From: Tenrec ecaudatus
Lineage: Eukaryota; Chordata; Mammalia; Afrosoricida; Tenrecidae
DNA: 64,000 bases
Reading direction: 5' to 3'
Assembly (NCBI RefSeq): GCF_050624435.1
Contig: NC_134539.1
Span: forward strand, 49,198,001 to 49,262,000
Part shown: positions 57,101 through 62,931 of the stretch, one piece after another
Layout of the letters: the number at the start of each line of letters is the position of its first letter
Numbering within the stretch: the stretch's first letter is position 1
Position numbers and translations under genes: made by a program
The notes under the pieces: model-generated
What the model saw: only the letters and a program-made list of their open reading frames with translations
The model's database searches: none
What the model was told of the DNA's origin: nothing

Positions 57101-59742
57101 AATCAAAATTTGAAATTTGAAAACATGGGTAATTTTTGTTTGTTTATTTGAATCTTGGTATGGTTGATCTTTTGAGGATGATAGCCAGAATATCATTTTA
57201 AAAGATGTGGCTATCCACAGGGCTTTAAAAGCTCATGGAAAAATTGAGTTAAGAGACAATTTCTTAATGTATTTATGAAAATATTTTTTAAAATCTGCAC
57301 TAGCAAAGATCCTCATTAACAAGTTTGAGACAACAAATAGGAATAAACATATCAACTATATAATACAGTTTCTCAATATAGTTAAGAAATAAATGACCAA
57401 AATATCTAACAGAAATTGTTTAACTTTATGTGATCAAGTAATAGTAAACAATAAGATATCAATTTTTTATCTGCCATAATAACAAAATCAAAAAATGCTG
57501 CTTGCTCAGACATTATCAGTGGGAAGCCTAAGTTGATACATAATCTTTCCAGAAAGCAATCAGCCAGCACAATAAAATACAAAATATGCATATACTTCGT
57601 CCCAGCAATTTCACTACTAGAAATGAAGCCTAATAAAATGTGGTAAATGTGTGAAGATATATAAAAGATATTATTGCAGTGCTATTAATAAAGTTACAAA
57701 ACTGAGGGAAAACCTGAATGCCTACCAACAGGAAAGTAGGTAAGCCGAGGCTCTCTTATATAAGGGACTATTATACATAAAAATTATGAAGTCTGAACCT
57801 GATTGCGCGCATGGTTGCACAACTCATCTGACCATGAGTGAACTACTAAAGTGTAGGACATGTCAATTAAATTCCAATACAACCATTTTTAAAAGAGAAA
57901 AAATGAACTAACTTGTATTTGTTGTCATGAAACAACATTCCCGATATAAAGGAAAAAGATTTTAAAACAGGGTTCCATTAACAATGTTACATTTGAATAG
58001 AAAGAGCATATACATAAACATTAGTGATTGATACTTCCACTAGTTTTATTGCTGGGTAATTGAATTGCTTTTCCTTTTGTCTTCTCTGTACAGTCTGAAT
58101 GTTTTACCATAGGCATGTATTCTATTTAAAATTTACAAGATAATTTTTAATTTTAAAAAATCATATTTTAAAAGCCCATAATTACTTTAAACGTATACAG
58201 TCTATTACATGGCTTTCATCTCTTTTACAAGTTACGAGTGAAACAGAAAATATTCCTGTTTTAAACCATGTGGAAAACCATAATTTACACTCAGCTGCTT
58301 GCATTACAATACCTTTCAACACTTTATCAAACTACTGAAGGCATCCTCTCTTTGCCTGGACTGGCAGTATATGAGCCAAACATGCTCTAAAGTCTAACAC
58401 AATGAAAGCCTCTTTCTTAAGTTGTACTTGCTTTATGGATAAGTTTTTGCTATCCTTCATTAACTTCAAATTAATGTTTTAATGACTTAAAATGAACCTA
58501 GAGACACCAAAAATTCTACATAACTATTAACAAAATAAAAACAGGTAGATGAGGTGTGGGGGGTTAATGTGGTAATAAATGTTGATATTATATATTCCAC
58601 ATTCATCTGAAAAGGTAAAAAAAATCATTTGATGAATTCTACAAAAATTCTTATTAACATCTGTTATGAACTGAGGTGGTGCCGCCACCCCCCCTTTTCA
58701 TGATCCGAATTAATTAGCTTTTGGGTTGTAAATCATCACCTCTATAATGTTAATGAAGTAGGACACCTTATAAGCCGGCAGAGTATCTCCGGAAACACCT
58801 AGTTTTACCACAAAAACTGCAATAAAAATGTGCTGCAAAACTGACTTATACTCAAGAATATATAGTAATTTACAGAATTAGATTGCATCTTGAGTCAATC
58901 TCTTTTGAGATACACAGCAGATCTCAGAGTGATCGGAATACCACCAAGAAAGAAGAGCTAGGAGTGGATGGAGTCAGTCCTCGGGATCTGAACTTTCCTT
59001 CACTGAGAAGGAAGATGGATGCCAACACAGATGTCTTCAAGAAATGCCAGGCATACAGATATTGAAAGGAGACAAAAATCTTTTTTCCAGAACCAACAGA
59101 TGATAAACTAGAGCAAATGTCCTGAATGTGAACTTCTAGTCTCCTAAAGTGATTGAAAAAATTTGTTTGTTAAAGCCCTGTACTGTGGTGTGTCTGTTCC
59201 AGCAGCACTGGATAACTAAAACAACACCCTAAGTCCAGTTCCATCACAGTATAAGCATGCCACTCAACTTCTCAATACCTTTGTTTTATCTTCTGTAAAG
59301 AGAAGGGATTGAAATGAACGATTTCTAAAGTTCCCGGAAGATCTGGGATTTTGTGGTTTTAAAGAAAAACAAAGTTTCAAGGGGGAAAAAGTACCAATCA
59401 TTTCTAACAACAAAACTTTTGTTTCTAAAATTTCTTTTCCTTGACCTTTGGGAAAAGAATTTACATGTGCAAATCTTAAAAACAAAATATTCTAAGATGA
59501 AGAAAAGTTACACACACACCCCAAAAAACATAGAAAATGAACATTTTTACATAGCGTGTTCTTATATCAGTTTTGAAACTGCCTTTCATACTTACAGCTT
59601 GATTAGGTAGATTGTCAGTCTTAAGTTCTCTGTGATTGGAATACTGAATATAAACAGGCTGGCTTCGGAGATGAGGAGTAACAGGAGTGTAATAATTCAC
59701 CATAGTAACAGCAGCTTCCTCAGAAGCCATTTCTAAGAAAGC
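29085..59742 (-). CDS. PTBP3: PTBP3 (polypyrimidine tract-binding protein 3), 3' eleven coding exons, 5' part outside window
   Basis: PTBP3 (ROD1) is a four-RRM RNA-binding protein of the PTB/hnRNP I family. It binds CU-rich RNA and controls alternative splicing, mostly in the nucleus. The joined exons are 59742-59596, 49172-49008, 48751-48641, 44041-43867, 42594-42517, 40619-40480, 40239-40206, 35911-35819, 35082-34866, 29437-29360 and 29217-29085. They total 1371 nt, 456 residues plus stop, with consistent phases and GT/AG borders throughout. In this partial protein RRM1 ends near residue 45. RRM2 is about 85-165, RRM3 about 261-337 and RRM4 about 378-455. The C terminus reads VSFSKSTI. I chose PTBP3 over PTBP1 and PTBP2 because [20 protein letters not shown] and [20 protein letters not shown] agree with PTBP3 as I recall it. 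No frameshift or internal stop is seen. The first exons, with the start codon and the front of RRM1, must lie beyond 64000. Confidence 0.95.
29360..29437 (-). CDS. PTBP3: PTBP3 exon: first helix of RRM4
   Basis: This 78-nt exon encodes [20 protein letters not shown] and then AFKFFQ (last codon split). It is alpha-1 and beta-2 of RRM4. The acceptor is TTTTTCACAG and the donor GTAAGTCC. The following intron is only 142 nt (29218-29359), the shortest in the window. Confidence 0.95.
30068..30250 (-). repeat. Afrotherian SINE, minus strand
   Basis: TCTTTACAGGAGTAGAAAGC and CTCATTTTTCTGATGGAGCC, ending ACCAGGGCAAATC, match the reversed SINE body and head. It lies in the intron between the PTBP3 exons at 29360 and 34866. 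Confidence 0.7.
30527..30679. mobile_element. SPIN-type hAT transposon, short copy
   Basis: CAGGAGTTCTCAACCTGGGG, CATAACAGTAGCAGAATGAC and GGATTAAAGGGTTGTGG, ending AGGTTGAGAACCACTG. The left part of the element is shortened. The flanks CTCTAGGC and CTCTCGCC match at 6 of 8. It is inside a PTBP3 intron. Confidence 0.88.
32260..34378 (+). mobile_element. L1 3' untranslated region (about 2.1 kb), copy A
   Basis: This shares a long non-coding body with the copies at 45535 and 50255. The shared blocks run in the order: GCTGATGGTGCCCAGCTATC, AAGGCTTGAAGATAAACAAG, GTGGAGACCCAAAGCCCATC, TTCTACCTTACAAATC, GGGCTCAAGTAGAAA, and GAGCCCCCAATAAAATGATT with an A-rich tail. No reading frame is conserved. 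The 3' terminus occurs twice, ending near 34260 and 34378. It lies in the PTBP3 intron antisense to the gene. Confidence 0.75.
33245..33355. mobile_element. Palindromic-end DNA element, copy 1
   Basis: Starts TACCGTATATATTTGTGTAT and ends GGTCGGCTTATACTAGAGTA, so the ends are inverted repeats. The interior AAAATTAGGTGCTTCGGC is the reverse complement of the interior of the copy at 62932. It lies inside L1 copy A and is therefore younger than that L1. Confidence 0.6.
34610..34808 (+). repeat. Afrotherian SINE beside a PTBP3 exon
   Basis: CACCCTGATGGCAGTGTGGG, GATGAGGCTTTCTACTCC, GGAGGGTCGCTCTGAGTTG and AATCAACTCTGTGGCA. It ends about 57 bases below the donor side of the PTBP3 exon at 34866-35082. 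Confidence 0.85.
34866..35082 (-). CDS. PTBP3: PTBP3 exon: end of RRM3, linker, start of RRM4
   Basis: This 217-nt exon reads [20 protein letters not shown], then [20 protein letters not shown], then [20 protein letters not shown] and [10 protein letters not shown]. It holds the last strand of RRM3, the short rigid RRM3-RRM4 linker and beta-1 of RRM4. The acceptor is TTGTACTAG and the donor GTATGT. The intron before it (35083-35818) is only 736 nt. An Afro-type SINE ends about 57 bases past the donor. Confidence 0.95.
35819..35911 (-). CDS. PTBP3: PTBP3 exon: RRM3 core
   Basis: This 93-nt exon encodes [19 protein letters not shown] and then [12 protein letters not shown]. This is the RRM3 beta-2/beta-3 core (RNP1-like ENALVQM) plus alpha-2. 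The acceptor is TTTAATTAG and the donor GTACTA, which is a weak match to consensus. If the 34-nt exon is skipped, the shifted frame stops at 35887-35885. Confidence 0.93.
36508..36854 (+). mobile_element. L1 3' end with an 18-bp perfect target duplication
   Basis: GATGGGAAATGGGAAGGTG, TAAACTATTAAGGGAGC, GATGGGAGTTG and GGCCCAATAAAAAG. It is flanked by TGTTTACATAAAAGTATA at 36490-36507 and again at 36855-36872, identical in all 18 bases. About 15 bases after the tail are not obviously L1. Confidence 0.88.
37857..38294. mobile_element. Palindromic-end DNA element, copy 2, with two internal hairpins
   Basis: The left end is TATATATACTCGTATATAAG. The right end is GGCTTATATTCGAGTATATA and TGGTA, an inverted match. 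The interior has two perfect stems: AAGCCCTGC with GCAGGGCTT (about 37986-38010), and GAGCCGTCC with GGACGGCTC (38043-38068). Near the right end, GCATTTCCCACCCTAGGCTG is the inverse of a stretch in the copy at 62932, so the family is the same. No transposase is seen. Confidence 0.65.
38375..38456. mobile_element. Mariner-type MITE
   Basis: GTGGCTTTAAATGTGTGG on the left and AAGCTTTTTAAAGCCCCCTC on the right, with AAATAAAAGATACTGGAA in the centre. It resembles the copy at 17104 and is degenerate. Confidence 0.5.
38887..40025 (+). mobile_element. Mariner transposon (Hsmar2-like), inactive, split by an L1
   Basis: The terminal inverted repeats are CATGAAAGGGTACCCCAAAA and the complement of TTTTTTGGAGTACCTTCTCA, each bordered by TA. 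The plus strand holds transposase remains. [13 protein letters not shown] sits near the start. Late in the element are scattered pieces similar to the PYSPDLAPCDF-type catalytic block and the end pattern [16 protein letters not shown] across frames. Frameshifts, stops and a probable internal deletion make it dead. The right end is 180 bases below the donor side of the PTBP3 34-nt exon. Confidence 0.85.
39277..39499 (+). mobile_element. L1 3' end inserted into the mariner
   Basis: TTATAAATTATCAAGGG, GGGCTTACATGGAGAGTAAA and GATGGGAGTTGTATGAGCCC, then CCAATACAATCA and an A-rich tail. It is flanked by AAAAACCTTATTCT (39263-39276) and AAAAACCTCATTCT (39500-39513), a 14-bp duplication of mariner sequence with one mismatch. 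Confidence 0.9.
40206..40239 (-). CDS. PTBP3: PTBP3 34-nt autoregulatory exon (RRM3)
   Basis: This 34-nt exon lies between acceptor TTTTCAAACAG and donor GTGAGTT and encodes [12 protein letters not shown] (last codon split). It is in phase after LNPD and before VYGDVHR, in the first helix of RRM3. PTBP1 exon 11 and PTBP2 exon 10 are also 34 nt. It is established that skipping them shifts the frame and sends the mRNA to nonsense-mediated decay. Skipping here joins GAT to the next exon and gives TGA as the ninth codon (35887-35885). The exon is therefore very probably regulated in the same way. Confidence 0.94.
40480..40619 (-). CDS. PTBP3: PTBP3 exon: linker end and beta-1 of RRM3
   Basis: With the outer acceptor the exon is 140 nt. 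It begins [14 protein letters not shown], continues [17 protein letters not shown] and ends [10 protein letters not shown], which is beta-1 (RNP2) of RRM3. The donor GTGAGTTG follows directly on the codon for D. Two acceptors nine bases apart are possible. AAAAG before GTCTG gives the family-typical GLS. TCAG before TCCC starts at 40610 and drops those three residues. Confidence 0.9.
41375..41528 (-). repeat. Afrotherian SINE, minus strand (fragment)
   Basis: CAGAACTGCCCCATAGGGTG, CTTTTGGTTTGCAGTCAAG and TGCTTAATCACTGTTCCC match the reversed body and head. It is intronic in PTBP3. Confidence 0.7.
42517..42594 (-). CDS. PTBP3: PTBP3 exon: RRM2-RRM3 linker
   Basis: This exon is 78 nt. It encodes an Ala/Gly/Pro-rich linker that contains [20 protein letters not shown] and ends FPQAT. 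The acceptor CTCTTCTCCACTAG is pyrimidine-rich and the donor is GTGACT. It is a multiple of three, so skipping would keep the frame. Confidence 0.92.
43230..43404 (-). mobile_element. L1 3' end, minus strand
   Basis: TTTAAATTATTTTATTGGGG at the left is the reversed tail. TCGTACAGCTCTTATCACC, CACTGTGTCAAGCACATTTG and TTTCTACTTGAGCCC follow. It has the same orientation as the PTBP3 transcript. Confidence 0.85.
43715..43812. mobile_element. Mariner-type MITE next to a PTBP3 exon
   Basis: GAGGGGCTTTCAAAGGTTCA on the left and CGCTTGAAACCCCCTCGG on the right are inverted repeats. It ends about 55 bases below the exon border at 43867. Confidence 0.6.
43867..44041 (-). CDS. PTBP3: PTBP3 exon: end of RRM2 and linker
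   Basis: This 175-nt exon starts in phase 0 and ends one base into a codon. It starts [20 protein letters not shown], the last strand of RRM2. [15 protein letters not shown] follows, the PTB-specific C-terminal extension of RRM2, then a linker ending [10 protein letters not shown]. The acceptor is CTGCTTTAG and the donor GTGAGTAGG. Confidence 0.94.
44815..45000 (-). mobile_element. RTE LINE 3' end, minus strand
   Basis: CACTGTTGCAGCCACTGTGT and CCATCCATTTCATAGGTC are the shared 3' block also seen at 18290. An L1 tail follows it at 45003. Confidence 0.6.
45003..45125 (-). mobile_element. L1 3' end, minus strand
   Basis: TTTTAATCATTTTATTGGGG, AGTCGTACAACTCCTATCAC and ATTTGCTTTCTACTTGAGCC. It is a short 5'-truncated copy. 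Confidence 0.85.
45180..45365 (-). repeat. Afrotherian SINE, minus strand
   Basis: GCTGCCATCCAGTTCAGGTT, GACTCGCAGCAACTTGATAG, AACTGCTGACCTTGGGGATC and ACAGTCCAACTCGTAACTAC are in SINE order. Confidence 0.85.
45535..48165 (+). mobile_element. L1 3' untranslated region (about 2.6 kb), copy B
   Basis: This is the most complete of the three long copies. Blocks in order: GCACACGGGAGCAGATGAAG, CCTGGCCCACCAGGCCGTG, GCTGATGGTGCCCGGCTATC (twice), GTGGAGACCCAAGGCCC, GATCTGAATTCTACCTTGCA and GTATGAGTCCCTAATAAAATG, with a second terminus ending GAGCCCCAATAAATTG at about 48140. A 247-bp internal tandem duplication and a TATG/TATA microsatellite (47325-47380) are present. Open frames on either strand are not shared between copies, so it is non-coding. 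Confidence 0.8.
46876..47292 (+). repeat. Tandem duplication inside L1 copy B
   Basis: The block starting GTGGTGAAGAAAGCTGATGG recurs 247 bases later. It runs through TAAAGGCTTGAAG, CAAGCGGCCATCTAGCTCAG and CCACATGGAAGAA in both units with few differences. Copies A and C have only one unit. Confidence 0.85.
48641..48751 (-). CDS. PTBP3: PTBP3 exon: core of RRM2
   Basis: This exon is 111 nt, 37 codons, phase 0 at both ends. It encodes [18 protein letters not shown] and then [19 protein letters not shown]. These are beta-2, beta-3 and alpha-2 of RRM2. The acceptor CTTCTCCCCCTAG is CU-rich. The donor G|GTAATT departs from the consensus GTRAGT, so it may be weak. Skipping would keep the frame but remove the middle of RRM2. 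Confidence 0.93.
49008..49172 (-). CDS. PTBP3: PTBP3 exon: linker and start of RRM2
   Basis: This exon is 165 nt, 55 codons, phase 0 at both ends. It carries the variable linker ([15 protein letters not shown]) and then [16 protein letters not shown], which is beta-1 and the start of alpha-1 of RRM2, ending at LEVLHQ. The donor GTAAGT is strong. The acceptor (ATTATTTTATAG) has a poor pyrimidine tract. Only 256 nt separate it from the next exon. Confidence 0.93.
49502..49665 (-). repeat. Afrotherian SINE, minus strand (diverged)
   Basis: CCCATAGCAATCCTGCATAG, AGCTATACATCTTTATGGGA and CACCACCAGGACTCC are the reversed tail, body and head. Confidence 0.7.
49800..50247 (+). mobile_element. LTR-like interspersed repeat, copy 2
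   Basis: TTTATGTCAACTAGACACTC at the left, ATTGGACTTATGGACTTGAG in the middle and TTTCTCTAGACAACTCAGCC with TAACACAC at the right. It is the same family as the copy at 2336. The L1 at 50255 abuts its right end. Confidence 0.55.
50255..53066 (+). mobile_element. L1, end of ORF2 region plus long 3' UTR, copy C
   Basis: The left 0.75 kb matches the end of mammalian L1 ORF2. It has CATTTGAATGGTCAATAAAC, GGAAACAACCCAAATTTCC, ATCAACAGATGAATGGATCA and CAATGGAGTACTACGCACCC. The 2-kb non-coding body shared with copies A and B follows. It therefore identifies that body as an L1 3' UTR. It is 5'-truncated and frame-broken. It carries an (AT)n(AC)n microsatellite at 51086-51129. Confidence 0.82.
51086..51129. 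repeat. (AT)n(AC)n compound microsatellite
   Basis: About 11 AT units followed by about 10 AC units, inside L1 copy C. Confidence 0.95.
53971..54117 (+). mobile_element. Short L1 tail with duplicated terminus and perfect target duplication
   Basis: Starts at CCCCTAATAAAATG, then an A-rich linker, then a second terminus through GTACAGATGTGCTTTATACA to GAGCCCCTAATAAAATG and its A tail. It is flanked by AAGAATGGTGATAAA at 53956-53970 and 54118-54132, identical over 15 bases. Confidence 0.92.
54520..54760 (+). mobile_element. RTE LINE 3' end fragment
   Basis: CATGCTGTGGCCATGTCACG, AGGGAGCAGTCCCTGGAAAG, ACTGTGAGGATGGTACAGG and TTAGAGCTGACCAACTC follow the RTE 3' end order with many changes. Confidence 0.6.
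54790..58760. other. PTBP3 intron, no strong feature
   Basis: AT-rich intron sequence between the exons at 49008 and 59596. A possible half mariner MITE is at about 57224-57270 (GGGCTTTAAAAGCTCATGG). Nothing else can be named. Confidence 0.4.
58768..58868. mobile_element. Palindromic-end DNA element, fragment (copy 3)
   Basis: TTATAAGCCGGCAGAGTATC at the left, ACACCTAGTTTTACCACAAA in the interior and CTTATACTCAAGAATATATA at the right match the family at 33245, 37857 and 62932. The left end is decayed. Confidence 0.5.
58874..59222 (+). mobile_element. MaLR-like LTR relic
   Basis: GAGTCAATCTCTTTTGAGAT, ACCACCAAGAAAGAAGAGC and TTGTTTGTTAAAGCCCTGTA, ending CAGCAGCACTGGATAACTAA. The order is that of an old mammalian solo LTR. 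No coding sequence is present. Confidence 0.5.
59596..59742 (-). CDS. PTBP3: PTBP3 exon: end of RRM1
   Basis: This 147-nt exon has phase 0 at both ends. The acceptor is TACTTCAG and the donor GTAAGTATG. It starts [18 protein letters not shown] and runs through [16 protein letters not shown] to NLPNQA. This is the C-terminal half of RRM1 (alpha-2 and beta-4, with the RNP-like VYIQYS) and the start of the RRM1-RRM2 linker. It is the most upstream PTBP3 exon found in the window. The exon that should precede it was not found between 59743 and 64000. Confidence 0.93.
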
Positions 59743-61630
59743 CTGAAGTAAATACAAAAAGACAATGTAAAAACTCTTCTTTCTGATAGTTTAAAACTTC
59801 TTATCACTCTTAGGTTGTTCTGTCTTATACATTCTCAACAGAGGGTAAAAAACTTTTGCTTTGAAATGTATCATGAAAAAAAAAAAAAAAAAAGAAATGT
59901 ATCATGAATGTTAACTGGAAAAAAAAAAACCCCAGAAACTTTGAGTTTAAGAAATGAAACGGCAAGTTGATAAACTGATTTTATATGCTTCTTGGTTTTT
60001 CCGCTATTTCTGTTTTTTCTAAAATCTAGAATGAATGTTAGAGCAAAATTGAGTATGTGCATCACCACATCAAATGGATGCTTTCAGAGGCTGGGATTTA
60101 AGGACCTCAGTCCACAAATTTCTACACAGAGCACTCAAAGTGCGCTCCACCTTATTTTAAAGCCACCGCATGTCAGGTGCTTTAAAGAAATTTATGAATT
60201 TGTTTTAGTTGAGAAAACTATAGAGACAGGAGTTAATGACCAAGATTCATTTTAACCAGGTTCTTGAATATTAAACCATGAGCCTTTCCACCACATCCCA
60301 GTTCTCCTCTGGTTTGCAAAGTATGAAAGAGTAAAACTTTGACTGGAAAAAAAAGGGGAGGAGAGGAGAAAGGGATGATCTTTTAACTGTACACATAAAT
60401 AACTGCTATCACACTAAACTTTTACCAGTGTGATTTATGGGAGCATCATTTTTTGCTTTAAATAAGCTACACTCTGCCCTCTCCATGAATATGTGAAATA
60501 GCTAAGTTTAAAGGGCTTCTGAATATCGGAATTTTGTTATTGAGCATCCCTGAAGCAGGTATATGAATATGTGAAATACCTAACTTTAAACCAGAATATC
60601 AGAATTTTGTTATTGAGCATCCCTGAAGGAGCATTTGGAGTTCCAGATGACAATGGTGGGGAACCCTGCATGCTGCATTGGCAAACAGCATTATCTTAAA
60701 CTCCAAGAGCTCTCCCAGCCCACTCCCCCTCTGACTTCACCCGGAAGACAAGACTATAAAGAAAATCTCTCTTGTCAGCACCTCGTCATCATACTGTCTA
60801 CCCCACCCCAATCAGATTTGCATGGCTTTGGACAGTTCTTCTAGGGTCTAGTTTCATTTTCAAATTCTATGCAAGTATTAAGGCTCTCAAAATTGTTTTT
60901 TCTAAAACAGGTAAGCACATATAGCACATTTCATATACAATTTAGCATTACTGGTAAAATGAAACAGCTTCTCACACTCCGTTACCACTGAGTACTTTTT
61001 AAAGACTAAAGGTGCAAAGGTTCACTTACTCAAATTATGGAAAATGGAGAACATCTTACCCTAAGTCAATAGTGATTTGAATCACTCGTCATTTTTTAGA
61101 CTATCTGAAATCATAGTATTAATACCCAAAAATTAACATAGGGAAAGCAGAAGGAAGCTCCCTGGCATTTATGTCTTTACTCGCATATGGTTTCATCTAG
61201 TTGTCAGAAATCCTGTAAGTTCTCTGACAGGAAAAGGATACTTATTTAATAGAGCTTTACGGTGACAGGCTGCTCTACCCACACCCCACACCCTAGCGGT
61301 TAGACGGCTGAAACACAAACATCTACGAACCATTCGTTTTGTCTTCAAAACTACCTGCAAGAACATCTCAAATTTAAAATATAGAAACTTAATTCAACGA
61401 CAAAAACCCACCACATGCCCTGAGATACTATTAGGAGTGATGGGAAAATGTGGAACTAGAGTGATGACAGATGCACACCATTATGAACATAATTAATGTC
61501 AGTGAATTGAACACGTTGAAATAGCAAGTGTTTTGCTATATTATACTAAGTACACAGAGATGTAGGCTGTTATTTACTATGATCCTGCCTAGTCATAATC
61601 CCTTTTGCGATGTATTGCAAATTCTGGCCA
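59743..61630 (-). other. PTBP3: PTBP3 upstream intron, partial
   Basis: Intron 5' of the first exon in the window. A tandem similarity lies at 60480-60630, where TGAATATGTGAAATA and GAATTTTGTTATTGAGCATC CCTGAAG recur about 75 bases apart. No exon was recognised. Confidence 0.5.
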
Positions 61631-61634
61631 CAGA

Positions 61635-61838
61635 GCCCTGGGTGCATAGTGGTTACACATTGGCCTGTGAAACACAAGGTCAGCAGCTCAAAACCACCTC
61701 TCTCTCCAAAGGGGAAAGACGAGGCTTTCTAATTCCGTAAAGATTTAGTATTAGACATCTGTGGGGCAGTTCCACTCCATCCAATAGGGGTCAAGGAATC
61801 GGAGTCGGAATCAATCCACAGCAGTGAGTTTTGAAGGG
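61635..61838 (+). repeat. Afrotherian tRNA-derived SINE
   Basis: GAGCCCTGGGTGCATAGTGG, CACAAGGTCAGCAGCTCAAA, GACGAGGCTTTCTAATTCC and GGAGTCGGAATCAATCC, ending CAGCAGTGAG. It is near full length. Confidence 0.88.
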
Positions 61839-62639
61839 AGTTCTCTGCTATGCTAATAGATAGGAGTAACATCAGTGTATTTGGAGTCTCCATCTTACTA
61901 GAGGGTGTGGATTAAGTCACCACCCCTTGTTTCCTTGAGGGCATGATGTGCTCACAGACAAAGCCCGCTCCTTCATCAAAGCCTTCTCTTCTGTGACCTC
62001 TGCTTCCTGACTGAGAGCTGATAGAAGTGAGATCTGCTTGGACTTTGGACATGTTTGGCTTCTGGCTCTGGCCTTTCATATGACTTTCCTCTCTGCCTGG
62101 CCTCTCTCAAGTTGCGGTCTACCACCTGGCCTGATTTTACCAGCTACCACAGCCTTGTAGAGGAGGAAGATCCTGACAGAATTCTGAATCTCTTTCAGAA
62201 TGGGGTCTTATCTGCACCCACCACCACTAGAGCCACTTCCTTTTAAAGCCTTATGACTTCTGTGTGACTGGGCAACAAATTGCACAACTCAGGGACGTGA
62301 GGGAATAGATACGAGATAAAATGCACTTAAAGTCATGCATACTATTACGAGGTATTAACTGTCCAAGTGACTCACTTTAAAGCCACTCCCCAAAGGGAGG
62401 AGTGGTGGTTAGCGTCAGCAAGAATGGAGCTGTGCAACATTTCGGAAAAGGTGGACAACATCCACCTCCACTACTCTTGTCTTAATGCTTCTAAAGGAAA
62501 ATGCTACATACCCCGGCCCTCATCAAAAACAATTACATAATTTCCACTACAATATTCAGTGAACAAATACGTAGCAATCACTTCAAAGTATGTTTAAAAC
62601 ACTTACAGTTACAGAATACACATTTATGAGCATTAAAAG

Positions 62640-62775
62640 TTACTGAGCACCAAGGGCTCAAGTAGAAATCAAATGTTTTGAGAATGATGATGGCAATAAA
62701 TGTACAAATGTGGACACAATGGATGGATGTACGGATTGACATAAGAGTTGTACAAGCCCCCAATAAAATGATTAA
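62640..62775 (+). mobile_element. L1 3' end
   Basis: ACCAAGGGCTCAAGTAGAAA, TGTTTTGAGAATGATGATGG and GAGTTGTACAAGCCCCCAAT, then AAAATGATT and an A-rich tail. Possible flanking repeat: TTACTGAGCAC on the left (62640-62650) and again on the right (62787-62797). Confidence 0.85.
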
Positions 62776-62837
62776 AAGAAAAAACTTACTGAGCACAAAA
62801 AATAACTATGAACCAAAACTTTCTTTACTTCTATTTG

Positions 62838-62931
62838 TAGAGTCTCTGGATGGCACACAAAGGGTTATATACATGCTGGACTACTAACTGAAAGGCTGGT
62901 GGTTCGAATCCACTCAGAGGCAACTTGGAAG
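62838..62931 (+). repeat. Afrotherian SINE head, cut by a DNA element
   Basis: AGAGTCTCTGGATGGCACAC and GGTGGTTCGAATCCACTC, then AGAGGCAACTTGGAAG, after which the DNA element at 62932 begins. The rest of the SINE should lie beyond 64000. Confidence 0.65.
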